A stretch of 56,459 nt of DNA from CAZFDE01 sp964517795 (lineage in GTDB: Bacteria; Planctomycetota; Phycisphaerae; Sedimentisphaerales; Anaerobacaceae), in assembly GCA_964517795.1 (NCBI GenBank), contig CAZFDE010000012.1, positions 1-56,459 of the forward strand, read 5' to 3'. Numbering within the stretch: position 1 is the stretch's first letter; each line of letters begins with the position of its first letter. The translations under genes and the position numbers were made by a program. Positions 33,675 through 42,762 of the stretch are shown here, in pieces. Under the pieces are notes generated by a model. That model did not search any database, had not been told where the DNA came from, and was given only the letters and a program-made list of their open reading frames with translations.

Positions 33675-36600
33675 ATGGCAGAGTTATCAAAAGTTTACGA
33701 ACCGAAAATCATCGAGGCGCAGGCAACGCAATTGTGGAATGAGGGGTCCTGCTTTCATGCCGACGCCGGTGACAGATCGAAAACACCCTATACCATCGTG
33801 ATCCCCCCGCCGAATGTGACGGCCGCACTGCACCTGGGTCATGCACTCAATAATACACTGCAGGATATCCTGATCCGATTCCACCGGATGCAGGGATTCA
33901 ACACGCTCTGGATGCCGGGAACAGACCATGCCGGGATCGCAACCCAAACCGTGGTCGAAAAACGGATATTGGCAGAGGAAAACAAACGCCGTACCGATTT
34001 TCAGCGGGATGAATTCGTTGGCCGCGTTCAGGCGTGGAAAGATGAATATGAAGCGCGGATCATCGAACAGCTCAAGGCGATGGGGTGTTCCTGCGATTGG
34101 GACCGGACGCGGTTCACCATGGATGAGGTGTGCGCCAAGGCGGTACGCGAGACATTTTTCGAGCTGTTTAAGGATGGCCTGATTTATCGCGGAAAGCGAC
34201 TGGTCAACTGGGACCCGGCCACACAAACCGTATTGGCGGACGATGAAGTCGAGCATGAACAGGTCGAGGGCCATTTCTGGTATATGCAGTATCCGCTGGT
34301 TGAGCCGGTCCAGTTCGAAGGCCAAACGATCGAGCATGTAACCGTGGCGACAACGCGGCCGGAGACGATGCTCGGCGATACGGCCGTCGCGATGAATCCC
34401 AAGGATCCGCGGGCTGAACTGCTGATCGGTAAAAAGGTCAAGCTGCCGATCGTTGGGCGGATCATCCCGATCATCGGCGATGAGCATGTGGTTCTGCCCG
34501 ATCCGGTCAGTGAGGATGAGAAGGCCAAATTCTCGACCGGCTTTTTGAAGGTAACCCCTGCCCACGATCCCGATGACTGGCAGATCGGCCAGCGACATGA
34601 TCTGCCGATCGTCAATGTCATGGCGCCGGATGGTACGATCAGCGACCGTTTCGGCTGGGACGATGCCCGCGGCGGCGATGCGGAGGCATTTCTCGGAATG
34701 GATCGCTATGAGGCCCGCGAGGCGATCGTCGAGTGGTTCCGCCAGGAGCATCTGCTGGAGAAGGTGCTGCCCTATACCCACGAGGTCGGCCACAGCTACC
34801 GCAGTCATGTCCCGATCGAGCCGTATCTGTCGGATCAATGGTATATCGCGGTGAAAAAACCCATACCGTCGCTCGTTTCTGGTGACTCGTCGCTCACAAA
34901 CGAACTGATTGAGGGTACCGATGTGCCGGTCAATTCGCTGGCCGGATTGGCACTCAAGCCGCTGCTCGATGGCAAACTTCGGTTCATCCCGCAACGTTAT
35001 GCAAAAACCTATCAGGCATGGCTGGAAAACCTGCGCGATTGGCCGATCAGCCGACAACTCTGGTGGGGACATCAGATACCTGTATGGAAATTAGAATTTC
35101 AATCTACTCAAGTCATAAATCCTACTGGTTCGTATGACCCTAATAGATATCCAGATAATTTTAAAAAACATTTAGAATCTTTGGGATTTGAGTATGGAGA
35201 GGATTTCTTTATTATCGAACGCGGTTTTGATAACCTAGATGTTACTATCGGTAGATATGTCTGCGGCAAAACACCAGAAATTCAAAAAATACTGGATTCT
35301 ATTCCTGAAACTAATAATATCGTGTCTATAGAGCGAGACAGCGATGTTCTCGATACATGGTTCAGTTCGGCGTTGTGGCCGTTCAGTACCTTAGGCTGGC
35401 CGGACGACAAGCCCGAAGTTAAGACATTCTATCCCGGTGATGTGCTCTGTACGGCACGAGAAATCATCACGTTGTGGGTTTCGCGGATGGTGATGATGGG
35501 CCAGTATTGTGCGGGCGATATTCCGTTTAAGGATGTGTTTATCCATGCGATGATTCAGGACGGCCAAGGGCGAAAGATGTCCAAAAGCCTCGGCAACGGG
35601 ATCGATCCGTTGATCGTGATCGACAGTCACGGCGCCGACGCGATGCGGTTCACCTTAGCGAATATGACGACCGAGACACAGGATATCCGGATGCCGGTCG
35701 AATCGATGACCCTGCCGGACCGGCGAACGGTCAATACCTCGCCTAAATTCGATATCGGCCGCAATTTCTGCAATAAGCTCTGGAACGCCTCGCGGTTCGC
35801 CTTAATGAATCTTGAGGACGTTGATCCGAAACAATTCGACAAAGATAAACTCACGGCCGCCGACAAATGGATCCTCTCGCGACTGGCCAAGGCCGCGAAG
35901 GAAACCACCGAAGCAATCCAAAATTTCAAATACAGTGAACCAACGAACACCCTGTACCATTTTTTCTGGAACGATTTCTGTGACTGGTACCTGGAATGGC
36001 TCAAGCCGCGGATGCAGGATGAAAATCAAAAGCCGATCGCCCAGAACGTACTGGCCTTTGTACTGGATCAAATCCTGCGGCTGATGCATCCGTTCATCCC
36101 GTTTATTACCGAGGGTATTTTCAGCAAACTGAACGAGCAGATGCCGTCACGGGCACTGACGGGATTGATCGAACCCAAGCCGGCTGAAACGCTGGTTTGC
36201 GCCGACTGGCCAAGCGGATTAGAGATTTTTATCAACGATGATATTGAAACCGATGTTGCGGTCATCCAGACCATCATTCGTTCGGTTCGCGATATTCGCA
36301 GCCAATACAGCATCGCCCCGCGCGATCAGCTCACTGTGTCGGTGAATTGCCCGGACGCCTCGGTCGGTGTGATTCGACAAAACGGGGATCTGATCTGCCG
36401 GCTGGCGGGCTTGGGATCGATCGATGCCGCCGTCGATACCGCGAAACCGAAAAACGCTGCCGTCGCCGTCGAAGAGGACCTGCAGATCTATGTCCATGAT
36501 GTGATCGATCCGCAGGAAGAACGCACCCGCCTGGAAAAACAAAAGGCGCAACTCCAAAAGGCCCAAAAAGTCGCCGAGGCGAAACTGGCCAATAAAAATT

Positions 36601-36707
36601 TTGTCGAAAAGGCCAAGCCCGAAGTAGTCGAACAGGCCCGGGTCAAACTGGACGAACTGAATCAGCAGCTTGCCGCAATCGAGCAGCACCTTTATGATCT
36701 CCAATAG
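33675..36707 (+). CDS. valS: Valyl-tRNA synthetase
   Basis: ValRS charges tRNA-Val. The 1010-residue protein has the class I signature in NVTAALHLGHALNNTLQD (near residue 50), the editing domain (VATTRPETMLGDTAV), WWGHQIPVW near 463, DVLDTWFSSALWPFSTLGW near 558 and KMSKSLGN near 635. An anticodon-binding domain and a C-terminal coiled coil (EERTRLEKQKAQLQKAQKVA) complete it. Between WWGHQIPVW and DVLDTWF there are about 85 residues, longer than in E. coli, and their DNA is strikingly AT-rich. This stretch is described separately. The frame is intact, so the enzyme is presumably active. Confidence 0.97.
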   Translation: MAELSKVYEPKIIEAQATQLWNEGSCFHADAGDRSKTPYTIVIPPPNVTAALHLGHALNNTLQDILIRFHRMQGFNTLWMPGTDHAGIATQTVVEKRILAEENKRRTDFQRDEFVGRVQAWKDEYEARIIEQLKAMGCSCDWDRTRFTMDEVCAKAVRETFFELFKDGLIYRGKRLVNWDPATQTVLADDEVEHEQVEGHFWYMQYPLVEPVQFEGQTIEHVTVATTRPETMLGDTAVAMNPKDPRAELLIGKKVKLPIVGRIIPIIGDEHVVLPDPVSEDEKAKFSTGFLKVTPAHDPDDWQIGQRHDLPIVNVMAPDGTISDRFGWDDARGGDAEAFLGMDRYEAREAIVEWFRQEHLLEKVLPYTHEVGHSYRSHVPIEPYLSDQWYIAVKKPIPSLVSGDSSLTNELIEGTDVPVNSLAGLALKPLLDGKLRFIPQRYAKTYQAWLENLRDWPISRQLWWGHQIPVWKLEFQSTQVINPTGSYDPNRYPDNFKKHLESLGFEYGEDFFIIERGFDNLDVTIGRYVCGKTPEIQKILDSIPETNNIVSIERDSDVLDTWFSSALWPFSTLGWPDDKPEVKTFYPGDVLCTAREIITLWVSRMVMMGQYCAGDIPFKDVFIHAMIQDGQGRKMSKSLGNGIDPLIVIDSHGADAMRFTLANMTTETQDIRMPVESMTLPDRRTVNTSPKFDIGRNFCNKLWNASRFALMNLEDVDPKQFDKDKLTAADKWILSRLAKAAKETTEAIQNFKYSEPTNTLYHFFWNDFCDWYLEWLKPRMQDENQKPIAQNVLAFVLDQILRLMHPFIPFITEGIFSKLNEQMPSRALTGLIEPKPAETLVCADWPSGLEIFINDDIETDVAVIQTIIRSVRDIRSQYSIAPRDQLTVSVNCPDASVGVIRQNGDLICRLAGLGSIDAAVDTAKPKNAAVAVEEDLQIYVHDVIDPQEERTRLEKQKAQLQKAQKVAEAKLANKNFVEKAKPEVVEQARVKLDELNQQLAAIEQHLYDLQ
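35086..35340 (+). other. AT-rich in-frame segment inside valS
   Basis: Residues about 471-555 of ValRS. By hand count 35101-35340 has 81 G+C in 240 bases (34%), while the 60-base blocks on both sides have 29 to 33 (48-55%). Codons change as well: AGA arginine appears at least twice here, and A/T-ending codons dominate. The frame continues without a break, and catalytic motifs on both sides are intact. The protein text (for example YPDNFKKHLESLGFEYGED) has no zinc-binding cysteines of the kind found at this point in many synthetases. It looks like a recently acquired or poorly constrained insert. Confidence 0.75.
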
Positions 36708-36721
36708 AAAAGGGGGTACTT

Positions 36722-37117
36722 ATGGAAATTGAAATGGAGTTGTCCCGGATCATTATCAACGAGGCATCCGACCAGCAACTGATCGTGCTTAAAGAAAAAG
36801 ACGGCGAGCGAACCCTGCCGATTGTGATTGGGATCGTAGAGATTTTTGCGATCGACCGTCGTCTCAAAGGGTTGGATCCACCACGGCCGATGACACATGA
36901 TCTTTTGGAACGGGTGATCCAAAAACTGGGCGCCGAGCTGGAGAAAGTGATCATCACAAATCTCAAAGATCATACGTTTTATGCGATCCTTCGATTAACC
37001 ATGGACGGTAAGACGATCAATATCGATGCCCGCCCGTCCGATTCGATCGCCCTGGCGGTCGCGACAAAGTCGCCTATTTTTGCGCATGAGCAGGTTCTTG
37101 ATCAGGCCGCTCAGTAG
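36722..37117 (+). CDS. Bifunctional nuclease family protein (DUF151)
   Basis: The 131-residue protein matches the DUF151/BFN family: MELSRIIINEASDQQLIVLKE at the start, RTLPIVIGIVEIFAI, RPMTHDLLERVI and IDARPSDSIALAVATKSPIF. Plant members are nucleases; the bacterial role is unclear. It starts 14 bases after valS, so is probably cotranscribed. Its last 44 bases overlap the end of lspA, which is read from the other strand. Confidence 0.9.
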   Translation: MEIEMELSRIIINEASDQQLIVLKEKDGERTLPIVIGIVEIFAIDRRLKGLDPPRPMTHDLLERVIQKLGAELEKVIITNLKDHTFYAILRLTMDGKTINIDARPSDSIALAVATKSPIFAHEQVLDQAAQ

Positions 37118-37658
37118 CAAACAGACTGGTCAGAATCATAATCCCCACACCGATACACAGCAGGCTGTCGGCGATATTGAATGCCGGCCAGTGTTTCGAA
37201 GGCCAATACATCACATCGATAAAATCGCGAACCCTGCCGTCATTGAACAAACGGTCATAGAGATTGCCGCAGATTCCGGCCGCAAATAAGCCCAGGGCAA
37301 AAACGATCATTTTATGGCGAACCTGGCCGAATAAAAACAGGCCCAATACAATCATGATCGCAATGATCGACGCCCCTGACAGCAAAAACGCCCTGCCGGC
37401 AAAGATGCCGAAGGCCGCCCCATCGTTGAGCACACGGACCAATCGAAGTACCCCGTTAAAAAACGTAATCGTTCCGTGGCGGCTGAGATAATTGAAAATA
37501 AACGCTTTACTCCACAGATCGGCTGCCAATCCGATCACAAAGACCGGCCAAAAGATCAGGTGATCCTTTCTCGAAGGAAGCCGTTCAAGCCACGCAGAGC
37601 GGTGCGTATCTTGCGGAGACGGTGAATGTGTTTGTGTGGAATCCGACTGCTGCATCAT
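37074..37658 (-). CDS. lspA: Lipoprotein signal peptidase
   Basis: LspA is the inner-membrane aspartyl protease that removes lipoprotein signal peptides. The 194-residue protein has four membrane segments. Conserved motifs are NDGAAFGIFAGR, GNLYDRLFNDGRVRDFIDV (first catalytic Asp) and FNIADSLL (second catalytic Asp). A hydrophilic Ser/Gln/Thr-rich tail of about 30 residues precedes the first membrane segment, longer than usual. The start overlaps the stop of the TPR gene by 4 bases (ATGA), so the two are translated together. The 3' end overlaps the DUF151 gene by 44 bases. Confidence 0.95.
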   Translation of the reverse strand: MMQQSDSTQTHSPSPQDTHRSAWLERLPSRKDHLIFWPVFVIGLAADLWSKAFIFNYLSRHGTITFFNGVLRLVRVLNDGAAFGIFAGRAFLLSGASIIAIMIVLGLFLFGQVRHKMIVFALGLFAAGICGNLYDRLFNDGRVRDFIDVMYWPSKHWPAFNIADSLLCIGVGIMILTSLFATERPDQEPAHAQK

Positions 37659-38764
37659 TGGGAATACTTACGAATCAGCTTTTTTAACGCCTGTCGGCTG
37701 GTCTGGTCGGGCTTGATCTCCAATGCCATTTGCCATTGGTCCACCGCCATCTGACGCAGCGTTTGGTCGTTTTCGTTGGTGGACTTGATCGCATAGGCCA
37801 CGCCCAGTCCCCGGTGCGCCTGCCAGTCGCGGGGATTGATCTCGATCGCTTTAAGATAGCTGGCAATGGATTGTTCCAGCATGTCAAAGACCTTCTCTCG
37901 TTGTGCATCAAGTTTTTCGGTTTGATCGGGGGTCGTGTTGATCATCTGCTTATATTGACTGACATATTGCTCATAGAACCGAAGATACGCATAACCCAGA
38001 TACTGATATGCATCGCTGCTTTGCGGTTCATTTTGGATAATGGTCTGAAGCAATTCCAGTGCCGGTTCGGTACGATTCGTTTTCAGATATGCCACCGCCA
38101 GCGAGGTCATCACTTCCATATTATTGCTGTCGATCTCCAGCGCGCGTTTATATGACCGAATGGCCTGCTCGTAATCCTTGAGCGATTCGTGGATATCGCC
38201 CAACAGTTCCTTGATATCGAATCGGGTATCGTCCAGCGATTCGGCCCTGTCGGCTTTGACCAGCGCATTGTTATAATCTTCGATCTGATAGTAACACTGA
38301 GCGGCATTAAAATGCGCATCGACATGATTCGGGTCAAGTGTCGAAGCATGCAGATAAGCGTCGATGGCTTTTTCATAATGATCCATGATCTGGTACACCC
38401 GGCCGAGATTGAAGTGATCCTTGAACGACCAGGGATTCAGTTTGGTTGCGACTTCATAGGATTCGGCACTTTGCGGATACTGCCGGTTTTCCATTTGGAT
38501 ATCGCCAAGCATAGAATGGGCCAGCGAAAACCGCTTATCAACAGCGATAGCTTGATTCAGCTTTTCGACGGCGGCCTCGTTTTCGTTGACATCCCGCAGC
38601 ATGACGGCATCGACATACAGATCGACAACCTCTTCCTGTTGAACAGCACAGCCGGGCAATATCCCAAACACGCATAATACGGCAATCCATCTTGCCGTCG
38701 ATCCGGCATTCAACCGTCTTAATAAAGCACTGCAAGACAACAAGACATTCGGCCATTCAATCAT
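37655..38764 (-). CDS. TPR-repeat lipoprotein
   Basis: The 369-residue protein begins with a lipoprotein signal, VLCVFGILPGC (lipobox L-P-G-C near residue 39). It then has about seven tetratricopeptide repeats, for example SAESYEVATKLNPWSFKDHF and AIDAYLHASTLDPNHVDAHF, so it probably works as a protein-binding scaffold in the envelope. The N-terminus upstream of the lipobox is long; the ATG at 38764 is supported by GAAAGGAAA but a shorter start is possible. Its stop overlaps the lspA start, so the probable lipoprotein and its processing enzyme are made together. Confidence 0.88.
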   Translation of the reverse strand: MIEWPNVLLSCSALLRRLNAGSTARWIAVLCVFGILPGCAVQQEEVVDLYVDAVMLRDVNENEAAVEKLNQAIAVDKRFSLAHSMLGDIQMENRQYPQSAESYEVATKLNPWSFKDHFNLGRVYQIMDHYEKAIDAYLHASTLDPNHVDAHFNAAQCYYQIEDYNNALVKADRAESLDDTRFDIKELLGDIHESLKDYEQAIRSYKRALEIDSNNMEVMTSLAVAYLKTNRTEPALELLQTIIQNEPQSSDAYQYLGYAYLRFYEQYVSQYKQMINTTPDQTEKLDAQREKVFDMLEQSIASYLKAIEINPRDWQAHRGLGVAYAIKSTNENDQTLRQMAVDQWQMALEIKPDQTSRQALKKLIRKYSQ

Positions 38765-38950
38765 GTGATTTCCTTTCTCTTATTGCACATCTACCGAATC
38801 CAAAGATCGTACTTTTCCACCCTCAAAAAAACAAGAAGTGTATTTTACCAGTCATAAAGCACGGTGTCAAAAAAAATTGGAGCAAAAAGGGATCCTGTCC
38901 GAACTTGTTCATGTGTTAATTTAGGCAGGGTGAGAAAGCCTGAGAAATAT

Positions 38951-38979
38951 TTGACAGGATTGCCATGAATCGGTATGAT
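38951..38979 (+). promoter_or_regulatory. Promoter of gpmI, followed by a leader hairpin
   Basis: The 298-base gap before gpmI holds a perfect TTGACA at 38951-38956, 17 bases, and TATGAT at 38974-38979. Start would be near 38986. The leader of about 77 bases contains a GACGAGG/CCTCGTC hairpin at 39017-39034 with a CTTT loop and no T-run after it, so it is not a terminator. Nothing else clear is seen in this gap. Confidence 0.65.
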
Positions 38980-39062
38980 TAGCCGGTCGATCCAATTTGT
39001 TCAGATACGAATCAAAGACGAGGCTTTCCTCGTCTGTATTGTTATATTGAAAGGCCTTATGT

Positions 39063-40640
39063 ATGGCTCAGGAAAAAATAAAACTCGAACGTAAACCCTT
39101 TGCCCTGATCATTCGCGATGGATGGGGATATAATCCCGAAGCCGGGGAAAACCAATACAATGCGATCCAACAGGCAAACACCCCGGTCGATGATATGCTG
39201 ATGCGGGATTATCCGCATTGCCTGATCCATACCAGTGGTCTGGACGTCGGACTGCCCGAAGGGACAATGGGCAACAGTGAGGTCGGTCATCAGAATATCG
39301 GGGCCGGTCGGATTGTTCCGCAGGAATCGGTTCGGATCAGCAATACCATTAAGGACGGTTCTTTTTTTAACAATGAAGAATTTCTCAATGCGATCGATTT
39401 TGTCAAGCAACACGATGGCAAGCTGCATCTGATGGGATTATGCAGTGATATCGGGGTGCATTCTCTGCTTGAGCATCTGTACGGGCTTTTGAAGCTGGCC
39501 AAATGCAATGCGATTGAAGCGGCTTATATCCATGCGTTTACCGACGGCCGCGATTCCCCCCCGGACAGCGGATTGGGATATATTCAGGATATCGAATCCA
39601 AAGCCGCCGAGATCGGTGTCGGGCAAATCGCCACCGTGATGGGCCGCTTCTACGCGATGGACCGCGACAGTCGGTGGGAACGGGTGCAGCAGGCGTATGA
39701 ATGTCTGCGTACCGGTAAAGGCCATAAGGCCCGATCGGCAACCGAAGCCGTGCAAAACAGCTACGATCAGCAGGTGACCGACGAGTTTATCGAGCCGACA
39801 TGTATCGTCGATGAACAGCAGGTTCCCCTGGCGACGATCGACGACGGCGATGCCGTGATCTTCTTTAATTTCCGCGGCGATCGACCGCGTGAGATCAGCC
39901 GTGCGTTCGTCGAAGATGATTTTAAGGAATTCAACCGCACCAGCAAACCGAATATCTATTATGTCTGTATGACCGAATACGACACATCGATTCCGGCGGC
40001 CGTTGCGTTTCCCAAGCCCCCCAAGATGAAAAACATCCTGGGCGCCTACTGGAGTTCACTGGGGCTGAAGCAATTTCGCTGTGCGGAGACCGAAAAATAC
40101 GCACACGTTACTTTCTTTTTCAATGACTATACCGAAAAACCGTTTCCCGGCGAAGATCGTCAGATCGTGCCGTCACCGCGGGTGCGCACTTATGATCTCA
40201 AACCGGAAATGAGCGCCTTTGAAGTCACGGATGTGGTTCTCGAACGGCTCGGATCCAATACATACGATGTCATCGTCATGAATTTCGCCAATCCGGATAT
40301 GGTGGGCCATACCGGCGATCTGGATGCCGCAATCAAGGCGGCCGAAGCGGTCGATGAATGCCTCGGCAAGATCCTCGAGAAAATCAAAGCGTTAGGCGGC
40401 GCAGCGATTATCTGTGCCGATCACGGTAATTTCGAGAAAATGATCGACCGCTCGCCGGACAATCCGCATACGGCGCACACGGTCGGCGATGTGCCGCTGA
40501 TCCTTTTCGACGAACAGAATAAAACCGTTCAACTGCGACAGGACGGCCGGCTGGCCGACATCGGTCCGACGTTGCTCGAGATCATGCAAGTGCCGCAACC
40601 ATCCGAAATGACGGGCAACAGCCTGATTATTAAGACCTGA
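39063..40640 (+). CDS. gpmI: Cofactor-independent phosphoglycerate mutase
   Basis: GpmI interconverts 3- and 2-phosphoglycerate using two metal ions. The 525-residue length matches the family. Motifs include IRDGWGYNPE at the N-terminus (metal Asp), the catalytic serine in GNSEVGHQNIGAGR, HAFTDGRDSPP, DRDSRWERVQ, and the C-terminal metal groups NFANPDMVGHTG and ADHGNFEKM. It is preceded by one of the best promoters in the window, consistent with high expression. mutL starts 36 bases after its stop. Confidence 0.97.
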   Translation: MAQEKIKLERKPFALIIRDGWGYNPEAGENQYNAIQQANTPVDDMLMRDYPHCLIHTSGLDVGLPEGTMGNSEVGHQNIGAGRIVPQESVRISNTIKDGSFFNNEEFLNAIDFVKQHDGKLHLMGLCSDIGVHSLLEHLYGLLKLAKCNAIEAAYIHAFTDGRDSPPDSGLGYIQDIESKAAEIGVGQIATVMGRFYAMDRDSRWERVQQAYECLRTGKGHKARSATEAVQNSYDQQVTDEFIEPTCIVDEQQVPLATIDDGDAVIFFNFRGDRPREISRAFVEDDFKEFNRTSKPNIYYVCMTEYDTSIPAAVAFPKPPKMKNILGAYWSSLGLKQFRCAETEKYAHVTFFFNDYTEKPFPGEDRQIVPSPRVRTYDLKPEMSAFEVTDVVLERLGSNTYDVIVMNFANPDMVGHTGDLDAAIKAAEAVDECLGKILEKIKALGGAAIICADHGNFEKMIDRSPDNPHTAHTVGDVPLILFDEQNKTVQLRQDGRLADIGPTLLEIMQVPQPSEMTGNSLIIKT

Positions 40641-40676
40641 GCCAATCACAATGTAACAGTCGTCCCCGGAGGTGAT

Positions 40677-42476
40677 ATGGGCAGAATTGTCCATCTCGAC
40701 CAGAATCTGATCAACATGATTGCAGCCGGCGAGGTGATCGACCGCCCGTGCAGCGTCGTCAAGGAATTGCTGGAAAACAGCATCGATTCAGGCGCTACAA
40801 AGATCCGGATCTCGATTGAAGACGGCGGCCGAAAGCTTATCCGAATTACAGATAACGGCTGCGGCATGGATGCGGACGATCTCGAGGCGGCTTTTCAGAC
40901 CCATTCGACCAGCAAGATCAAAACCCATGATGATCTGGATATCGTCTCGACGCTTGGCTTTCGCGGAGAAGCGCTGGCGAGCATCGCTTCGGTATCCCAG
41001 GTAACCGCATTCAGCCGAGTAACAGACAATCTCAGCGGCCATTTAATTGAGATCGACTGCGGCCAAAAGAAACCCGTTGCGCCTTATAGTTGCGATTACG
41101 GAACGACCATCGAAGTGCGTAATATCTTCTATAAACTCCCGGCCCGCCGCAAATTTCTCAAAACCGCCAATACCGAACTGGGACATATCACCGAACAAAT
41201 TACTCGGATCGCCTTGGCCCACGGCCAGATCGAATTTCTGGTTACGCATAACGATCGCCAGCTTTTTCATATTCTCTCGAACATGCCGCTGCAACAGCGA
41301 ATCGGTATATTATTTTCAGAATCCCTGGCCGAATCGCTGATTGAATTTCAAAGCGACGAGAAAGATCTCGAACTGTACGGATGGATGGGCCGGCCGGAGG
41401 CAGCCCGAACGACAAACAAATATCAATATATTTTTTTGAATCGGCGCTACATTAAAGATAAATTCCTCGCGCATGCCATCCGCGAGGCCTATCGCGGACG
41501 GATCGAACAGGGACGCTATCCGGTTATTTTTCTGTTTATGAAGATGCGGCCGGAGGATTTCGATGTTAATGTGCATCCGCAGAAATTCGAAGTCCGTTTT
41601 TATAACACCAATCTGATCTATTCACAGGTACTTGCCGTTTTACGGGAAAAACTGCTTTCGACCAATCTGGCAGTAGATGCTTCATTTTCCGATCCGCGCG
41701 ATGATACATCCTCACCCCGCCCCGCCACGACCGGCGAACCGTCTCGTCAAAAGATCACCGATGCCATGGCGGATTTTTTCAAAAAATATCAAAATTCGCC
41801 CCCTCAGCGTTCATTGGATTTCCCCAAGCCGCATCGTACACATCGACCGGATATCGTTATGCCCCAACGTCACGAGGATATGAGCGTACCCGCTGCAGAT
41901 ACCGGCCCGTGCCCGTTTATTCAGATTCATGACAGTTTTATTATCACCCAGCAAGACGATGGGTTCGATATTATCGATCAGCACGCCCTGCACGAGCGGC
42001 TCATTTACGAAGATCTAAAAAAACGGATAGAAGCCAACCGGTTGGAATCACAAAAGCTGCTGTTGCCGGAAAGCCTCGAACTGACCGATCAGCAGGCCGC
42101 ATGTTTACAGGAATATCGATCACTGCTGGATAAAATGGGAATTGACATCACGCCTTTCGGGCCTAAAACATGGGCCGTCCAATCGTTTCCCACATTGTTG
42201 TCGAATATCGCGATCCCCGATTTTATTCATCATTTGCTGGATTTGCTCAATGAACAGGGCCGTACACTGGACCGTACGGTATTAATCGACCAGGTACTTG
42301 AAATGGCGGCCTGCAAGGCGGCAATCAAAGCCGGGAAAAAATTAACAAATACCGAAATTCGCCAACTTCTTGAGCAAAAAGATCAAAGCCTCGGAACCGG
42401 CCATTGCCCCCACGGAAGACCGACCACGATCCATTTTTCAACCACCCAGATCGAAAAACAATTCAAACGACGCTGA
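40677..42476 (+). CDS. mutL: DNA mismatch repair protein MutL (nicking type)
   Basis: MutL links mismatch recognition to repair. The 599-residue protein has the GHKL ATPase domain: AAGEVIDRPCSVVKELLENS, ITDNGCGM and TLGFRGEALASI. A variable linker runs from about 330 to 415. The C-terminal domain has DQHALHERLIYE near residue 434, matching the endonuclease motif DQHA-x2-E-x4-E, plus ACKAAIKAG and GHCPHGRPT. It is therefore a self-nicking MutL like that of most bacteria lacking MutH. GGAGG precedes the ATG. It probably shares a transcript with gpmI. No mutS is in the window. Confidence 0.97.
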   Translation: MGRIVHLDQNLINMIAAGEVIDRPCSVVKELLENSIDSGATKIRISIEDGGRKLIRITDNGCGMDADDLEAAFQTHSTSKIKTHDDLDIVSTLGFRGEALASIASVSQVTAFSRVTDNLSGHLIEIDCGQKKPVAPYSCDYGTTIEVRNIFYKLPARRKFLKTANTELGHITEQITRIALAHGQIEFLVTHNDRQLFHILSNMPLQQRIGILFSESLAESLIEFQSDEKDLELYGWMGRPEAARTTNKYQYIFLNRRYIKDKFLAHAIREAYRGRIEQGRYPVIFLFMKMRPEDFDVNVHPQKFEVRFYNTNLIYSQVLAVLREKLLSTNLAVDASFSDPRDDTSSPRPATTGEPSRQKITDAMADFFKKYQNSPPQRSLDFPKPHRTHRPDIVMPQRHEDMSVPAADTGPCPFIQIHDSFIITQQDDGFDIIDQHALHERLIYEDLKKRIEANRLESQKLLLPESLELTDQQAACLQEYRSLLDKMGIDITPFGPKTWAVQSFPTLLSNIAIPDFIHHLLDLLNEQGRTLDRTVLIDQVLEMAACKAAIKAGKKLTNTEIRQLLEQKDQSLGTGHCPHGRPTTIHFSTTQIEKQFKRR

Positions 42477-42703
42477 CAGCAACCGTAAAAATCGTTCATC
42501 ATAACGAAAAAAATCGTTGATATCCGTGCGCAATCTTTGAGCCAGCTTTTTTCAGAAAGCGGCACAAATCCTCATTACCTCCTTTTATACAAAGACTTAT
42601 GAAAACACAGCGAATAGTTCTTGAAATTCTAATCGGTCACTCATATACTTTTGCTTCTATTTTAAGAATCGAAAAAAGATTGAGTGAACATTCGGTTCTG
42701 AAA

Positions 42704-42712
42704 TGGTATAAT
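42704..42712 (+). promoter_or_regulatory. Extended -10 promoter of the DksA-like gene
   Basis: TGGTATAAT at 42704-42712 is a perfect extended -10. A partial -35, TGAACA, lies at 42685-42690. Start would be near 42719. The rest of the 286-base gap after mutL is AT-rich and shows no convincing gene; the open frame at 42599 crosses this promoter and is dismissed. Confidence 0.5.
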
Positions 42713-42762
42713 ACAGGTTTTATAATGATAATACAGAAACTGATACGAAAGGTTTTTCTGAC

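Noticed and set aside
33687..35072. 461-codon open frame on the minus strand opposite valS
   Set aside because: It is the antisense shadow of valS. ValRS motifs are unmistakable, and the translated antisense has no family features.
35086..35340. Intein or intron inside valS
   Set aside because: The frame is open throughout, there are no splice-junction Cys/Ser or terminal HN residues, and it is far too short for an intein.
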